DNA from: Desulfocurvibacter africanus subsp. africanus DSM 2603
GTDB lineage: Bacteria > Desulfobacterota > Desulfovibrionia > Desulfovibrionales > Desulfovibrionaceae
Assembly: GCF_000422545.1 (NCBI RefSeq)
Contig: NZ_AULZ01000011.1
Coordinates: 107,522 to 171,521, forward strand
DNA length: 64,000 nt
Direction: 5' to 3'
Positions within the stretch are counted from its first letter, which is position 1. Every line of letters starts with the position of its first letter. The notes under the pieces are model-generated. The model did not search any database. It was not told where the DNA came from and saw only the letters and a program-made list of their open reading frames with translations. A program made the position numbers and the translations under genes. This document shows positions 22,146-30,735 of the stretch, piece by piece.

Positions 22146-23876
22146 TCAGGGTCGCTCAAGTCCCCACCCTGCCCAGATCTCGTCCCTCCAGGCCTTGAAC
22201 GCCTTGATGAAATCCTCCAACGGCAGTTCAGCCTTTTCGCCCGTACGGCGGTCCTTGGCCTCAACCACTCCGCGCTCCAAGCCCTTGCCCCCGAGCACTA
22301 TCTGCATGGGGTAGCCCACCAGATCCGCATCCTTGAACTTAACACCAGGACGCTCCTCGCGGTCATCAAAGAGCACTTCAATGCCCTCGGCGCGCAAGCT
22401 TTCGTACAGCTCCGCTGCCTTGGCATTCACTGCATCTCCGGACTTGCCCAAGGAAATCAGCGCAGCTTCATATGGCGCGATGGACGGCGGAAAGATGATG
22501 CCGCCCTCATCATGGTTCTGCTCAATGGCCGACGCGATGATGCGCGACACGCCGATGCCGTAGCAGCCCATGACCATGGTTTGATCCTTGCCGTTCTCGT
22601 CCAGAAACGTAGCGTGCATGGCCTTGGAATACTTATAGCCGAGCTTGAATACATGGCCCACCTCGATGCCGCGGGTCAGATTAACGCCCTTGCCGCAGCG
22701 CGGACAGACGTCCTCGTGGGTAATAGTGCGCAAGTCGGCATAGGCTTCCACTTCGACGTCTCGCGACAGGCTTACGTTCAACAGGTGCTTGTCGGCCTGG
22801 TTGGCCCCGGCCACGTAGCCCGTGTCACCGCACAAATCCTGGTCCGCCAGAATGCGCACTTTAAGGTCCACCGGACCGGCAAAGCCGACGGGCGCGCCGG
22901 TCCATTCACGCACCTGCTCGGGACTGGCCAGCCGGACATCGGTGGCGTGCAGATGGTTTTTAAGCTTTATCTCATTGAGTTCGTGGTCACCGCGCACCAG
23001 GGCGGCAACGGGCTGGCCGTCCACATCAAACAGCAGCGTCTTGATCACCTTGCGCGTAGTCACGCCCAGCAGCTTGGCCACATCCTCAACAGTGTGTGCG
23101 CCGGGCGTATCCACAACCGTAAACGGTGAACAATTATCGGTGCAAGGCAGCACCTTGCAAATCACGGCGGCCTTTTCCAAATTTGCGGCCCACTCGCATT
23201 CCTGACAGGTCGCGATAGTATCTTCGCCCGTGGCTGCCAGGACCATAAATTCGTGGGAGAAGCTGCCGCCAATGGCGCCGGAATCGGCTTCCACGGCCTT
23301 GAACTTGAGGCCCAGGCGGCGGAAGATCTGCGCATAAGCCTGATACATGTTCCAATAGCTCTTGTTGGCGCCCTCTTCGTCCCGGTCAAAGGAATAGGCG
23401 TCCTTCATGACGAATTCGCGGCCGCGCATGAGCCCGAAACGAGGCCGGATCTCGTCGCGGAACTTGGTCTGTATCTGGTAGAGATTCAGCGGCAACTGGC
23501 GGTAGGAGCGCACTTCGCCACGCACAAGGTTCGTGACCACTTCCTCATGGGTGGGTCCTAGGCAATAGTCGCTGTCCTTACGGTCCTTGAAGCGCAGCAG
23601 TTCCTTACCGTAAAACTCCCATCTGCCCGTTTCCTTCCAAAGCTCGGCCGGCTGGACCATGGGCATAAGGATTTCCTGCGCGCCGGCGCGGTCCATTTCC
23701 TGGCGCACGATGTCCGCGACTTTGTTCAGGGCTCGCAGGCCCATGGGCAGATACGTATAAATACCCGAGGTAAGCTGACGGATGAGGCCGGCCCGAAGCA
23801 GCAGTTTGTGGCTGACGACTTCGGCGTCGGCCGGAACCTCTTTGAGGGTGGGCAAATAGAAACGGGACAGTCTCAT
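22146..23876 (-). CDS. proS: prolyl-tRNA synthetase (bacterial type with editing domain)
   Basis: A 576-residue class II synthetase that charges tRNA-Pro. Motif 2 region '[17 protein letters not shown]' and motif 3 '[18 protein letters not shown]' are clear. The editing/insertion domain (about 220-390) carries '[23 protein letters not shown]', seen as [17 protein letters not shown] and LNEIKL. A C-terminal anticodon-binding domain has '[19 protein letters not shown]'. Full length. The ATG at 23876 overlaps the ispG stop by 4 bp, a translational coupling, and xseA follows. Confidence 0.96.
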   Translation of the reverse strand: MRLSRFYLPTLKEVPADAEVVSHKLLLRAGLIRQLTSGIYTYLPMGLRALNKVADIVRQEMDRAGAQEILMPMVQPAELWKETGRWEFYGKELLRFKDRKDSDYCLGPTHEEVVTNLVRGEVRSYRQLPLNLYQIQTKFRDEIRPRFGLMRGREFVMKDAYSFDRDEEGANKSYWNMYQAYAQIFRRLGLKFKAVEADSGAIGGSFSHEFMVLAATGEDTIATCQECEWAANLEKAAVICKVLPCTDNCSPFTVVDTPGAHTVEDVAKLLGVTTRKVIKTLLFDVDGQPVAALVRGDHELNEIKLKNHLHATDVRLASPEQVREWTGAPVGFAGPVDLKVRILADQDLCGDTGYVAGANQADKHLLNVSLSRDVEVEAYADLRTITHEDVCPRCGKGVNLTRGIEVGHVFKLGYKYSKAMHATFLDENGKDQTMVMGCYGIGVSRIIASAIEQNHDEGGIIFPPSIAPYEAALISLGKSGDAVNAKAAELYESLRAEGIEVLFDDREERPGVKFKDADLVGYPMQIVLGGKGLERGVVEAKDRRTGEKAELPLEDFIKAFKAWRDEIWAGWGLERP

Positions 23877-24967
23877 GTTCGGTTTTCCTCTTGGCGTTCT
23901 TCAAGAAATTTTTCGATCTCTTCCATAAACCCGGTCATCAGGTCAGGGCCCTTGATCTTGCGCACCACCTTGCCCTTACGAAAAACAATGCCCAGATTGC
24001 GGCCACCCGCGATGCCGATGTCGGCCTCGCGCGCCTCGCCTGGTCCGTTCACTACGCAGCCCATGACCGCCACGGTGAAGACTTCGTCGCAGTGGCGCAA
24101 GCGCGCCTCGACCTCTTCTGCCAGGCCGATGAGGTTGATCTCGGTACGGCCGCAGGTAGGACAAGATATTATCTCGGGCCCGCGCGCGCGAATGCTCAGG
24201 CTGCGCAGTATCTCCCAGGCTACGCTCATTTCGGCTTCGGGATCGTGGGTCAGACTCACGCGCAAAGTGTCGCCGATGCCCTCGGCCAGCAGGATGCCCA
24301 AGCCCACGGAGGACTTGACCGCGCCGCGCAGGAGCGTGCCGGCCTCGGTTATGCCGATGTGCAAGGGGTAATCCACACGCTGGGACATGAGCCGGTAGGC
24401 TGCCACGGTCACGGGCACGGATGAGGACTTGAGGGAAATCTTGATCTGGTCGAAATTCCGCTTTTCCAGCATACGCACATGGCCCAGGGCGCTTTCCACA
24501 AGGGCTTCCGGCGTGGGCCCGCCATATTTGGCCAACAGATGCTTCTCCAGGGAACCGCTGTTGACGCCGATGCGTATGGGCAAGCCCTTGTCCTTGGCGG
24601 CCGCAACCACTGTGTCCACGTGCTGCTCGCCGCCGATGTTTCCCGGATTGATGCGCAGGCCGTCCAGGCCGGCTTCCGCGGCCATGACCGCCAGGCGGTG
24701 GTCAAAATGGATATCCGCCACCAGAGGCACGCAGGTGCCGGCGCGAATGGCCCGCAAGGCATGGGCCGCCTGATCGTCCGGCACGGCCAATCGCACAATC
24801 TCGCAACCTGCTGCCGCAAGTCGTTCGATCTGGGCCAGAGTGGCCGGCACGTCTCGCGTATCCGTGTTTGTCATGCTCTGGACGCGAATCGGCTGACCGT
24901 CGCCAAGGACCAGTTGGCCCAGGCGCACTGGTCGTGTGAGGCGGCGAGAAGGAGCGCTTGATTCCAT
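23873..24967 (-). CDS. ispG: 4-hydroxy-3-methylbut-2-enyl-diphosphate synthase (flavodoxin/ferredoxin)
   Basis: Converts MEcPP to HMBPP, the penultimate MEP-pathway step, using a [4Fe-4S] cluster. 364 residues from ATG 24967. Visible are '[12 protein letters not shown]', '[13 protein letters not shown]', 'RINPGNIG', 'GITEAGT' and the cluster ligands in 'SCPTCGRTE' and 'CVVNGPGEA'. An in-frame ATG at 25006 would add 13 residues, but GGAGG lies between the two, 11 bases before 24967, favouring the shorter form. It is the first gene of the ispG-proS-xseA-M23-xseB-ispA-dxs operon. Confidence 0.95.
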   Translation of the reverse strand: MESSAPSRRLTRPVRLGQLVLGDGQPIRVQSMTNTDTRDVPATLAQIERLAAAGCEIVRLAVPDDQAAHALRAIRAGTCVPLVADIHFDHRLAVMAAEAGLDGLRINPGNIGGEQHVDTVVAAAKDKGLPIRIGVNSGSLEKHLLAKYGGPTPEALVESALGHVRMLEKRNFDQIKISLKSSSVPVTVAAYRLMSQRVDYPLHIGITEAGTLLRGAVKSSVGLGILLAEGIGDTLRVSLTHDPEAEMSVAWEILRSLSIRARGPEIISCPTCGRTEINLIGLAEEVEARLRHCDEVFTVAVMGCVVNGPGEAREADIGIAGGRNLGIVFRKGKVVRKIKGPDLMTGFMEEIEKFLEERQEENRT

Positions 24968-25058
24968 GCGCGACGGGACCTCCAAGGTTCGTGCAAAGCG
25001 ATGCACTTAGCCCATTTCCGGGCCGGAGCCAAGCATCCGGGCAGTGGCGCGCCCGGAC

Positions 25059-25739
25059 TTAAAAGTAGCCCAGGTCATGGAGGGTCGAAAGACAACTCTC
25101 CTTGCGCTCGTCGCGGCCCGAACGTTCGGCGCTGCCTGGACCCGCCAGAACCGTGCACGGCACGCAACCCAAGGAACGGTAGCCGAGGTCGTAAAGTTGG
25201 CAATAAGGCAAGCCGCGCCCGGCAATGTAGGACCAGATGTCCATCTCGGTCCAGTCCAGGAGCGGACTGACTTGCAGATAATCAGGATTGCAGCGTTGCT
25301 CGAAAGCGATTCGATCCTTGCGGCTGGGGTGCTCATCGCGCCTGACACCATTAATGAGCACACTGACACCGCGCTCGATAATGGCCTTGCGCAAGGGCTC
25401 TATTTTGAGCAATCGGCAGCATTCCATGCGGTCCTCGGAAATCGGTGCTTTGGCCTTGGGCTCAGGTCCAACCTCGATGACTTCGACCTGCCAGGCTTGA
25501 GCCATGGCTTGGCGGAAAGCGACGGTTTCCGGAAATTTGAGGCCTGTATCAATGGACAAGGCCAAGGGAGTCCCTCTTTCGCGTTTGTGCAATATCTCCA
25601 TCCACAAATTAAGGGCCACAGTGGAATCCTTGCCACCGGTCCAAGCTACGGCGATCAGGCCGTTGCCTGCACGCTCCAGAGCCTCGTTAAGGACCTCCAA
25701 GCTTGCCTCACATTTGGCCTCAAGGGACTGACCGTGCAT
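25059..25739 (-). CDS. PAPS/APS reductase-like PP-loop protein (CysH family)
   Basis: A 226-residue PP-loop protein. 'WTGGKDST' (33-40) is the nucleotide-binding loop. Four cysteines match the [4Fe-4S] pattern of APS reductases: 'ECCRLLK' (Cys107-108) and 'SLGCVPCT' (Cys192, Cys195). The C-terminal catalytic 'ECGLH' of CysH is replaced by 'ESCLSTLH' (Cys216), a displaced but similar Cys/His tail. The 'LGYF' ending resembles CysD. It may reduce APS/PAPS or act on another adenylated substrate. It is monocistronic, ending about 90 bp downstream of where ispG begins. Confidence 0.75.
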   Translation of the reverse strand: MHGQSLEAKCEASLEVLNEALERAGNGLIAVAWTGGKDSTVALNLWMEILHKRERGTPLALSIDTGLKFPETVAFRQAMAQAWQVEVIEVGPEPKAKAPISEDRMECCRLLKIEPLRKAIIERGVSVLINGVRRDEHPSRKDRIAFEQRCNPDYLQVSPLLDWTEMDIWSYIAGRGLPYCQLYDLGYRSLGCVPCTVLAGPGSAERSGRDERKESCLSTLHDLGYF

Positions 25740-25867
25740 ATCTTTGCCCTGCTCCTTGCCTACACATACAAGCCGGCATGCTTTCCGCTTGCCCCAAAGG
25801 TCATTTTTCGGGTATGCAAGACCACTATATCCAATTTCATGCGCACTGGTATGCCTGGAGGAAATTC

Positions 25868-26296
25868 ATGCTGGAAAAAGTCACTCACCTCATTGCCGAA
25901 CAGGACATCTGCGTGCTGGCCACGGTTTCCGACAACAGACCGCACTGCTCGCTCATGGCCTATGTCGTATCCGCTGACGGGCGGCGCATTCATATGGCTA
26001 CTTCTCGGAGCACTAAAAAATATAGCAACCTTCTGCGGAATACAAGCGTGAGCCTGCTTATCGATGACCGATCCACTTCTGAGCGAGAGTTTGCCAGCGC
26101 GCTGACCCTGGCGGGCACCTGCGCCCCCATGACCGAGGGCGAGGCCAAGGAACAAGTCAAACAGACTATTGTAGGCCGACATCCTCACTTGAGTAAGTTT
26201 GTCAGTCACCCGGATGTGGATATCCTCGAAGTGGAAATCGAATCCGTTCTCTTGCTTCAAGGGCTGAGCGAGTCCTATTTTGAGCGTTTGGCCTAA
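25868..26296 (+). CDS. pyridoxamine 5'-phosphate oxidase-fold family protein
   Basis: A 142-residue single-domain split-barrel flavoprotein-type protein. The start 'MLEKVTHLIAEQDICVLATV' is followed by 'RPHCSLMAYVV', 'IHMATSRSTKKYSNLLRN' and 'VSLLIDDRS', a pattern typical of small FMN- or F420-binding PPOX-fold proteins of unknown substrate. The ATG at 25868 follows GGAGG at a good distance. The frame is open further upstream without support. No operon partner; the next feature is tRNA-Arg. Confidence 0.82.
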   Translation: MLEKVTHLIAEQDICVLATVSDNRPHCSLMAYVVSADGRRIHMATSRSTKKYSNLLRNTSVSLLIDDRSTSEREFASALTLAGTCAPMTEGEAKEQVKQTIVGRHPHLSKFVSHPDVDILEVEIESVLLLQGLSESYFERLA

Positions 26297-26319
26297 CTTG
26301 AAAAAAATTTACTTAGCGC

Positions 26320-26348
26320 TTGACGATGAGGGACGAAATAAGTAGGTT
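26320..26348 (+). promoter_or_regulatory. putative sigma-70 promoter of tRNA-Arg
   Basis: TTGACG (26320-26325), a 17-bp spacer, then TAGGTT (26343-26348). It lies about 45 bp before the tRNA 5' end, which leaves room for a leader removed by RNase P. Only the sequence match supports this. Confidence 0.5.
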
Positions 26349-26393
26349 CCGCTCCTCGACGACGGCGGCAACGAAAAAGACGACGTCGATAAT

Positions 26394-26470
26394 GCGCCCG
26401 TAGCTCAGCTGGATAGAGCATCAGACTACGAATCTGGGGGTCAGCGGTTCGAATCCGTTCGGGCGCACCA
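26394..26470 (+). tRNA. tRNA-Arg (anticodon ACG)
   Basis: A 77-nt cloverleaf. Acceptor arms GCGCCCG and CGGGCGC pair, the D-loop has TAGCTCAGCTGG, and the anticodon stem TCAGA/TCTGG encloses CTACGAA, with ACG at 26428-26430. The T-arm is GGTTCGAATCC and CCA is encoded. ACG, read as ICG after deamination, decodes CGU, CGC and CGA. This gene is the integration target of the adjacent element; the complete copy is retained at this end. Confidence 0.97.
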
Positions 26471-26482
26471 TAGAAATCAAGG
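26424..26482 (+). repeat. attL: 3' part of tRNA-Arg plus flank
   Basis: 59 bp starting at GACTACG in the anticodon arm and running through the CCA to TAGAAATCAAGG. It matches 29361-29419 at 57 of 59 positions. Confidence 0.9.
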
Positions 26483-26514
26483 GGTTAGGCTAAAAAGGCT
26501 TAACCCCTTTTTCT
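26479..26514 (+). terminator. terminator of tRNA-Arg
   Basis: Arms GGGGTTA (26481-26487) and TAACCCC (26501-26507), extended by flanking A-T pairs and followed by a T-run. It starts at the distal end of the att repeat. Confidence 0.8.
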
Positions 26515-26516
26515 TA

Positions 26517-26527
26517 GTGTGGGACTT
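26517..26527. repeat. GTGTGGGACTT repeat inside the attL end
   Basis: This 11-mer occurs here once and twice near the other end of the element (29226-29236 and 29238-29248). The placement suggests integrase arm-type sites; this is inference. Confidence 0.5.
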
Positions 26528-26541
26528 TCTCCCGTGCCGCT

Positions 26542-27271
26542 TCAAACGACTCGCATGGCCTCTCTCTCGCTATCTCCCAGACTATGCAGGTATATCTCAG
26601 TCGTCGTTCGATTTTCGTGGCCGAGGATCCGCTGGATTGAACCGATAGGTACATTGGCCTGGTCGAGCACGCTTGCACCACTGTGACGCAGGGCATGGAA
26701 GCGGAAGTAAGGCACCCCTGCTTTCTTACAAAGTGTTCGCATGAACTTCTTTCGGTCCTGGTAAGGCCCGGTGACGGTCTCCCCAGTCTTGCTGCTCAGG
26801 TACTCATGCCAGAACACCCACGGCTTCTCCGGGTCTCTCGACTTGAACCTGCGGGCGAGTACCGCGTGCAAGGAGTCGGTCATGGGCACCTTGCGGGGGG
26901 TCAGGTGTCCGCCCCGTTTCTTGCGAGTATAGAGCACGACATAACGGCCCTCCAGGTTCACGTCTTCCCACGTCAGGCGGTTGACCTCGCTCACCCTGGC
27001 CAGGGTCTCGCGGATGACCGTCAGGTAGTCCCTCGTCTCCGGATCGGTGACAGCAAGGACCTTCTCGATCTCAGCCGGTCCTGGCACGTACTTAAGCCTC
27101 TTTTCAACTGGCAGGAAGTCGATGCCGTCCACTGGATTCTCCAGAATCCATCGCTTTTTCTTGCCAAGGTTGAAGGTGGACCGCAGGTAGCGGATATCCT
27201 TGTTCGCGGTAAAAGCGGACACCTTTCGGCGTTCCAGGATGAAGCGCTCAATGTGGTCCTGGCTAATTTCA
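26542..27271 (-). pseudogene. tyrosine recombinase/integrase lacking its N-terminus
   Basis: The longest start-to-stop frame is 226 residues from a GTG at 27222, but homologous-looking sequence continues upstream as 'ISQDHIERFILERRKV' to about 27270, where it meets an IS3-type fragment. The catalytic domain looks complete: first Arg in 'ETLARVSEVN', 'HALRHSG' (HxxR), 'LGHENRTTTEIYLH' (His and the Tyr nucleophile). The arm-binding domain and most of the SAM-like core-binding domain are missing, so site-specific integration is unlikely. It lies next to tRNA-Arg attL, as expected of the integrase of this element. Confidence 0.85.
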
Positions 27272-27517
27272 GAGCAGAGATTGCGAGAGGAATGCCTGAA
27301 CCAGAACGTTTTCGTCTCGTTGGCGGAGGCCCGGCGAATGGTCGAAGCCTGGCGTCAGGACTACAACCGTGAGCGTCCGCATAGTGCACTTGCAGGGCTC
27401 TCGCCCGAACAGTTTCGGGCGAGCTACTATAGAAACATCAAAAACAAGCTGCCACCAACTTATCCGTGGGATACCAAGCGGAGTAAGGTCGCGATCCGGA
27501 AAGCACAACAAGCTTGA
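27267..27517 (+). pseudogene. IS3-family transposase OrfB, C-terminal fragment
   Basis: About 80 codons beginning abruptly at the integrase junction: 'RLREECLNQNVFVSLAEAR', then 'MVEAWRQDYNRERPHSALAG' and 'LSPEQF'. These are the C-terminal signature of IS3-type DDE transposases (the 'YNxxRPHSAL' box). The upstream DDE core is absent. It stops at TGA 27515-27517. The fragment is on the opposite strand to the truncated integrase, which it probably broke. Confidence 0.88.
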
Positions 27518-27646
27518 CATGACTAAATTCGGTTCTAGACTTCGATAAGTTGAATCAGTTTTTTTGAGTTGGCACGAACTTTTTAGCGGGAATCCACTAA
27601 GCAAATTCATGTCACTCCCATCACTCAACTTGAAAGCGAGGCGTCC

Positions 27647-28786
27647 TTGATCTCTTCCAAGTATAAGAAGTTCAGGACGGCGGTAAAAAGAAAACTCACT
27701 CTTTTCAAGAAGGAAAGGATAACCGAGGAACAACTGGATCAGTTCACTGAAAGCCTCATGGCTGACAGGTCCTTTGATGTTGACGGCAAAATATACTGCC
27801 GTGATGGCTTTGCTTTCATCAACAAAATCGAAAGCGGAGTGTTCCAGATAGTGGCATTTCAGATCAACTCCTTCGGCAAGGGCGTTTTCAGCGATTCCAT
27901 CACCCGGTTTGTCACCCCCATCCTTCTAAAGGTAAAATTACACAACAAGCACCAGATCATGCGCCAGGACGTTAGGGATTCCCTGCTGTCCATAGAGGAA
28001 TATTATCTCGGCAAGCTCTACTGTGGCAGCAAGGGCCCCTTGTGCGACAGGGACAAATTCAACGACTTTTCCCAAAAATTATTCAAGACCACCGACAACT
28101 CGCCCATCACTGTTAACCAACTCCTCTACAGCCTGATAAACGCCAATTACCTCTGCCACCACATTGCCGAAACTACGGCCTATGCCATCGGTGCCCTCCA
28201 CAAATACTATCTCCGCAATGACGACATATGCTTCATGTCTTCAGGCTCTTCCCTGAACGAAGCCAGGAGGCTCCTTCAAATCGATATCATCTCGGACTTT
28301 TCCGGGAGGGAAATCGCCAATCGATTCAATGTTCCCAACTACGGGAAAATCACGGAGGGGGATAGCGAGTTTGCCGAGGAATACAATGTGCTGGAATGGG
28401 AGGTCTCCATCGATGGACAGACAGAGAAGTTCCTGCTTCCATCAGGGTATCAGAAGGCCCAGCTCAGAAAATATTCCAGCGGCGCCAATGTGATTACCAC
28501 CCAGCACATGATCGACTTCATACTCCAGGACTATTTCAAGCTGATCAATGTCTTTGTCACAACGAGCACCTATCAGACGCTGGAATATCTCTCGCGGGCA
28601 ATGGTGGCCAGACGGGAGAAGCGTATGGATGAGTTTTCAGCCTATATGAAAACGGCCACCTTTTGCATGGGATATATCCCCGAAAGGGACCTAGATAGTG
28701 TGCTCAACAAAAAGTTCGAACAATTCCCGGAATTCAGGAAGGAGTTCTTCTATTCGACGTTCTTTCGCCCGCCTGTTCTGAAATAG
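27647..28786 (+). CDS. hypothetical protein, cargo of the tRNA-Arg element
   Basis: A 379-residue protein that I do not recognise. It is basic at the N-terminus, rich in Phe and Tyr, mostly helical-looking, and has no signal peptide or clear membrane span. Scattered cysteines occur ('YCRDG', 'YCGSKGPLCDRDKF'). Codon use is less GC-biased than in the neighbouring chromosomal genes, consistent with transfer. TTG at 27647 follows GAGG and is the best start seen. It sits between two broken IS3-type pieces and is the only intact gene in the element, so it may be a retained cargo function such as defence, but nothing in the sequence shows this. Confidence 0.6.
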   Translation: MISSKYKKFRTAVKRKLTLFKKERITEEQLDQFTESLMADRSFDVDGKIYCRDGFAFINKIESGVFQIVAFQINSFGKGVFSDSITRFVTPILLKVKLHNKHQIMRQDVRDSLLSIEEYYLGKLYCGSKGPLCDRDKFNDFSQKLFKTTDNSPITVNQLLYSLINANYLCHHIAETTAYAIGALHKYYLRNDDICFMSSGSSLNEARRLLQIDIISDFSGREIANRFNVPNYGKITEGDSEFAEEYNVLEWEVSIDGQTEKFLLPSGYQKAQLRKYSSGANVITTQHMIDFILQDYFKLINVFVTTSTYQTLEYLSRAMVARREKRMDEFSAYMKTATFCMGYIPERDLDSVLNKKFEQFPEFRKEFFYSTFFRPPVLK

Positions 28787-28971
28787 CAGGTTACGTTTCA
28801 ATAGAACGACCCCCATCTCTCCCTTCGCAGACGATGGACTTGCATTGGTCGCGCGCTCGAAGGTCGGACCAAGTCAACTCTTTGATTTTTCGATACATTC
28901 ACTTAAGTTGACCTTTCCCCCGTGAGGTATCCCAGTGTAAGGGTGGTGGCGCTGGCCAGGATGTCATCGTC

Positions 28972-29205
28972 ATGCGCAAGAGCCGCTTCACTTCAGGAGC
29001 AGATCATCCAGATTCTCAAGCGAGTCGAGGCCGGAATGTAGGTTGCTGACATCTGCCGGCAGAACTCAATCTCCGACACCACGTTCTACAAATGGAAGAG
29101 CAAATACGGCGGCCTGGAGGTACCCGAGGCAAGACGCCTTAAGCTCCTTGAGCAGGAGAACGCCCGGCTCAAGCGCCTGGTGGCCGAGCACAGCCGATTG
29201 TACTT
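28972..29205 (+). pseudogene. IS3-family transposase OrfA remnant
   Basis: Read with one frameshift and one in-frame TAG, this encodes an IS3-type OrfA: 'MRKSRFT', then (shifted frame) 'EQIIQILKRVEAGM', stop, 'VADICRQNSISDTTFYKWKS' and 'KYGGLEVPEARRLKLLEQEN'. The last part is the helix-turn-helix and leucine-zipper region of OrfA. It breaks off near 29205 with no OrfB after it. It is therefore non-functional and derives from a different copy end than the OrfB fragment upstream. Confidence 0.85.
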
Positions 29206-29225
29206 AGGCAAATCGCTCGCTTTTG

Positions 29226-29248
29226 GTGTGGGACTTAGTGTGGGACTT
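29226..29248. repeat. two GTGTGGGACTT repeats inside the attR end
   Basis: The 11-mer occurs at 29226-29236 and 29238-29248, and once near attL. These are possible integrase arm-type binding sites. Confidence 0.5.
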
Positions 29249-29360
29249 TGGGTGTAAAATCGGCAAAAAACGGCAAAAATAGGAAAACGTGTAGAAAAAT
29301 ATTATCTGTAATTCCAAGCTATTCACAAAATTTGAGGAGGTTGTGAAGCTCGGGGAACAT

Positions 29361-29419
29361 GACTACGAATCTGGGGGTCAGCGGCTCGAATCCGTTCGGA
29401 CGCACCATAGAAATCAAGG
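29361..29419 (+). repeat. attR: duplicated 3' part of tRNA-Arg
   Basis: 59 bp identical to 26424-26482 except for two substitutions (T to C in the T-arm, G to A in the acceptor arm). It lacks the 5' half, so it is not a functional tRNA. Confidence 0.9.
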
Positions 29420-29450
29420 ACTTAGGAGAAATTCTAAGTCCTTTTTCTTT
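29416..29450 (+). terminator. rho-independent terminator beyond attR
   Basis: Arms AAGGACTTAG (29416-29425) and CTAAGTCCTT (29434-29443) with a T-rich tail. This may be the original chromosomal terminator of the tRNA-Arg before integration. Confidence 0.8.
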
Positions 29451-29691
29451 TGATATCGCTATCTATCCCGCAATCGTCCTACGCACTAGATAGCCGTCCC
29501 TGCTCACCTTGCTTGTCTTGCTTGTCCCGCCAAAATAGAAACGGCCCCAGCCGAAGCCAGGGCCAAGTTGTTGTATTAGGCTTGCTCGCCTGTTTTAAGC
29601 TGACCAATCTCGGCGAGTTGGTATCCTGCGTGCTTCAGTAGATCCGTACTAATCACGCCGAGTTGTAAAGCTGGTATCCGGCGCGGAGCAC

Positions 29692-29925
29692 GGCATGCGT
29701 CTTGAGGTCGTAAAACTAACTGAGGCCAAGCGAAGATTTGTGCTTTTGCCAAGACGCTGGGTAGTCGAGCGCTGCTTTGCCTGAGCGACTCGCTTTCGCC
29801 ACTTGGTTGGTGATTACAAGCGCTTGCCGCAGACAGTGGCCAGATTGCCTTTCGTGGCTTTTGCCTGCCTCATGCTGCACAAAGTCGCTGCTCTGCTCGC
29901 AGTTGTTCATAACAGCCTCTGGTAA
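29692..29925 (+). pseudogene. IS5-family-like transposase, C-terminal remnant
   Basis: A continuous frame broken by one TGA reads 'AKRRFVLLPRRWVVERCFA', stop, 'ATRFRHLVGDYKRLPQTVAR' and 'LPFVAFACLMLHKVAALLA', ending at TAA 29923-29925. This matches the 'WVVERTFAWLxRxRRLxxDYE' C-terminal block of IS5-type DDE transposases; the stop falls where Trp is expected. The rest of the transposase is absent. Before it (29460-29690) I see only short imperfect repeats and no gene. Confidence 0.75.
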
Positions 29926-29971
29926 TGTGGGGGCGGTGACATGATGCCCCCTAGACGCCGTAGGCAAGAAT

Positions 29972-30526
29972 TTAGCCGATTGGCAGGATGGTGCGGCCGT
30001 ATTGCTCTTTCAGGACTTCGGCCATGGCGAGGTAACAGGCGGAGGCACCGCAGACGATGCCTTCGTAGCCCGCAATGGTGCCGATGAGGACGGAGCCGGT
30101 CCAGTCGCGGACGGCGAGCAGGAAGAAGAGCAATGTGAGCGAGCCGAAGATGAAGCGCAGAGCGGCGTTGGCCTTCAGGGTGCCGAGGAACATGAAGAAG
30201 GTGAACACGCCCCAGAGGAACAGGTACCAGCCCATGAAGGCGTGCGGGGTGGGATCGGCGAGGCCGAGCTTGGGCATGACGATGAGGCCGACCAGGGTTA
30301 GCCAGAAGAGGCCGTAGGAAGTGAAGGCGGTGAGGCCGAAGGTATTGCCCTTCTTGAATTCCATGATGCCGACGATGACCTGCCCGATGCCGCCGTAAAA
30401 CAAGCCCATGGCCAGGATCATGGCGCTGATCGGGAAGAATCCGGCGTTGTGGATGTTCAGAAGTATGGTGGTCATGCCGAAGCCCATAAGCCCGAGCGGG
30501 GCAGGATTCGCAAGCTTTTCGCTCAT
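29972..30526 (-). CDS. satP: GPR1/FUN34/YaaH (SatP) family acetate/succinate transporter
   Basis: A 184-residue inner-membrane protein with six predicted transmembrane helices. The N-terminal signature 'NPAPLGLMGFGMTT' (residues 7-20) is diagnostic of this family, whose bacterial members import or export acetate and succinate as proton symporters or channels. 'GLFYGGIGQVIVGIMEFKKG' gives the second helix motif. Length is normal. An AAGGA ribosome binding site precedes the ATG at 30526. It stands alone, with transposase remnants on both sides. In a sulfate reducer that excretes acetate, a role in acetate transport is plausible. Confidence 0.92.
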   Translation of the reverse strand: MSEKLANPAPLGLMGFGMTTILLNIHNAGFFPISAMILAMGLFYGGIGQVIVGIMEFKKGNTFGLTAFTSYGLFWLTLVGLIVMPKLGLADPTPHAFMGWYLFLWGVFTFFMFLGTLKANAALRFIFGSLTLLFFLLAVRDWTGSVLIGTIAGYEGIVCGASACYLAMAEVLKEQYGRTILPIG

Positions 30527-30599
30527 CTGTAATATTCCTTGTGCGTAATTTGCCGCGGATGCAAAAAATTTAGATAGTTTCGGTTATACATGAATCGAT

Positions 30600-30735
30600 C
30601 CACAGGGCAGGTCATGTACAAAATATTGACCCGTGTGCAGACTCGCCGCTACCCTTTTATGTCTCCTGAATAGACGCTCTACTTCATTGCGCTTCTTGCA
30701 TAGCCCTCGGTCATATTGTTACCACGGCTCCAGTC
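30600..30735 (-). pseudogene. IS5-family transposase remnant
   Basis: On the minus strand one frame reads 'CKKRNEVERLFRR' (about 30710 to 30668), and after a one-base shift 'RRVCTRVNILYM' (about 30648 to 30612). Together they resemble the 'YKxRNxVERxFxRLKxxRRxATRYDKL' end of IS5-type transposases. It is a short, decayed piece. The rest of the 30527-30951 interval shows no supported gene. Confidence 0.6.

Larger units (their letters stand above)
26424..29419. mobile_element. degenerate integrative element in tRNA-Arg(ACG)
   Basis: A ~3.0-kb remnant bounded by a 59-bp direct repeat of the tRNA-Arg 3' half plus downstream bases. It holds an N-terminally truncated tyrosine integrase beside attL, a fragment of an IS3-type transposase, one intact unknown gene and a decayed IS3-type orfA. 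GTGTGGGACTT repeats lie inside both ends. The inner genes are less GC-rich than the flanks. The order (integrase, tRNA, att repeats) is the usual one for tRNA-targeted elements, and the small size and broken integrase indicate it is no longer mobile. Confidence 0.85.

Noticed and set aside
29460..29690. Imperfect repeat of a GAGTTGGTATCC-like string between attR and the IS5-like remnant
   Set aside because: On the minus strand it gives two short 'AGYQL' peptides and may be decayed coding DNA, but the copies are too short and divergent to assign.
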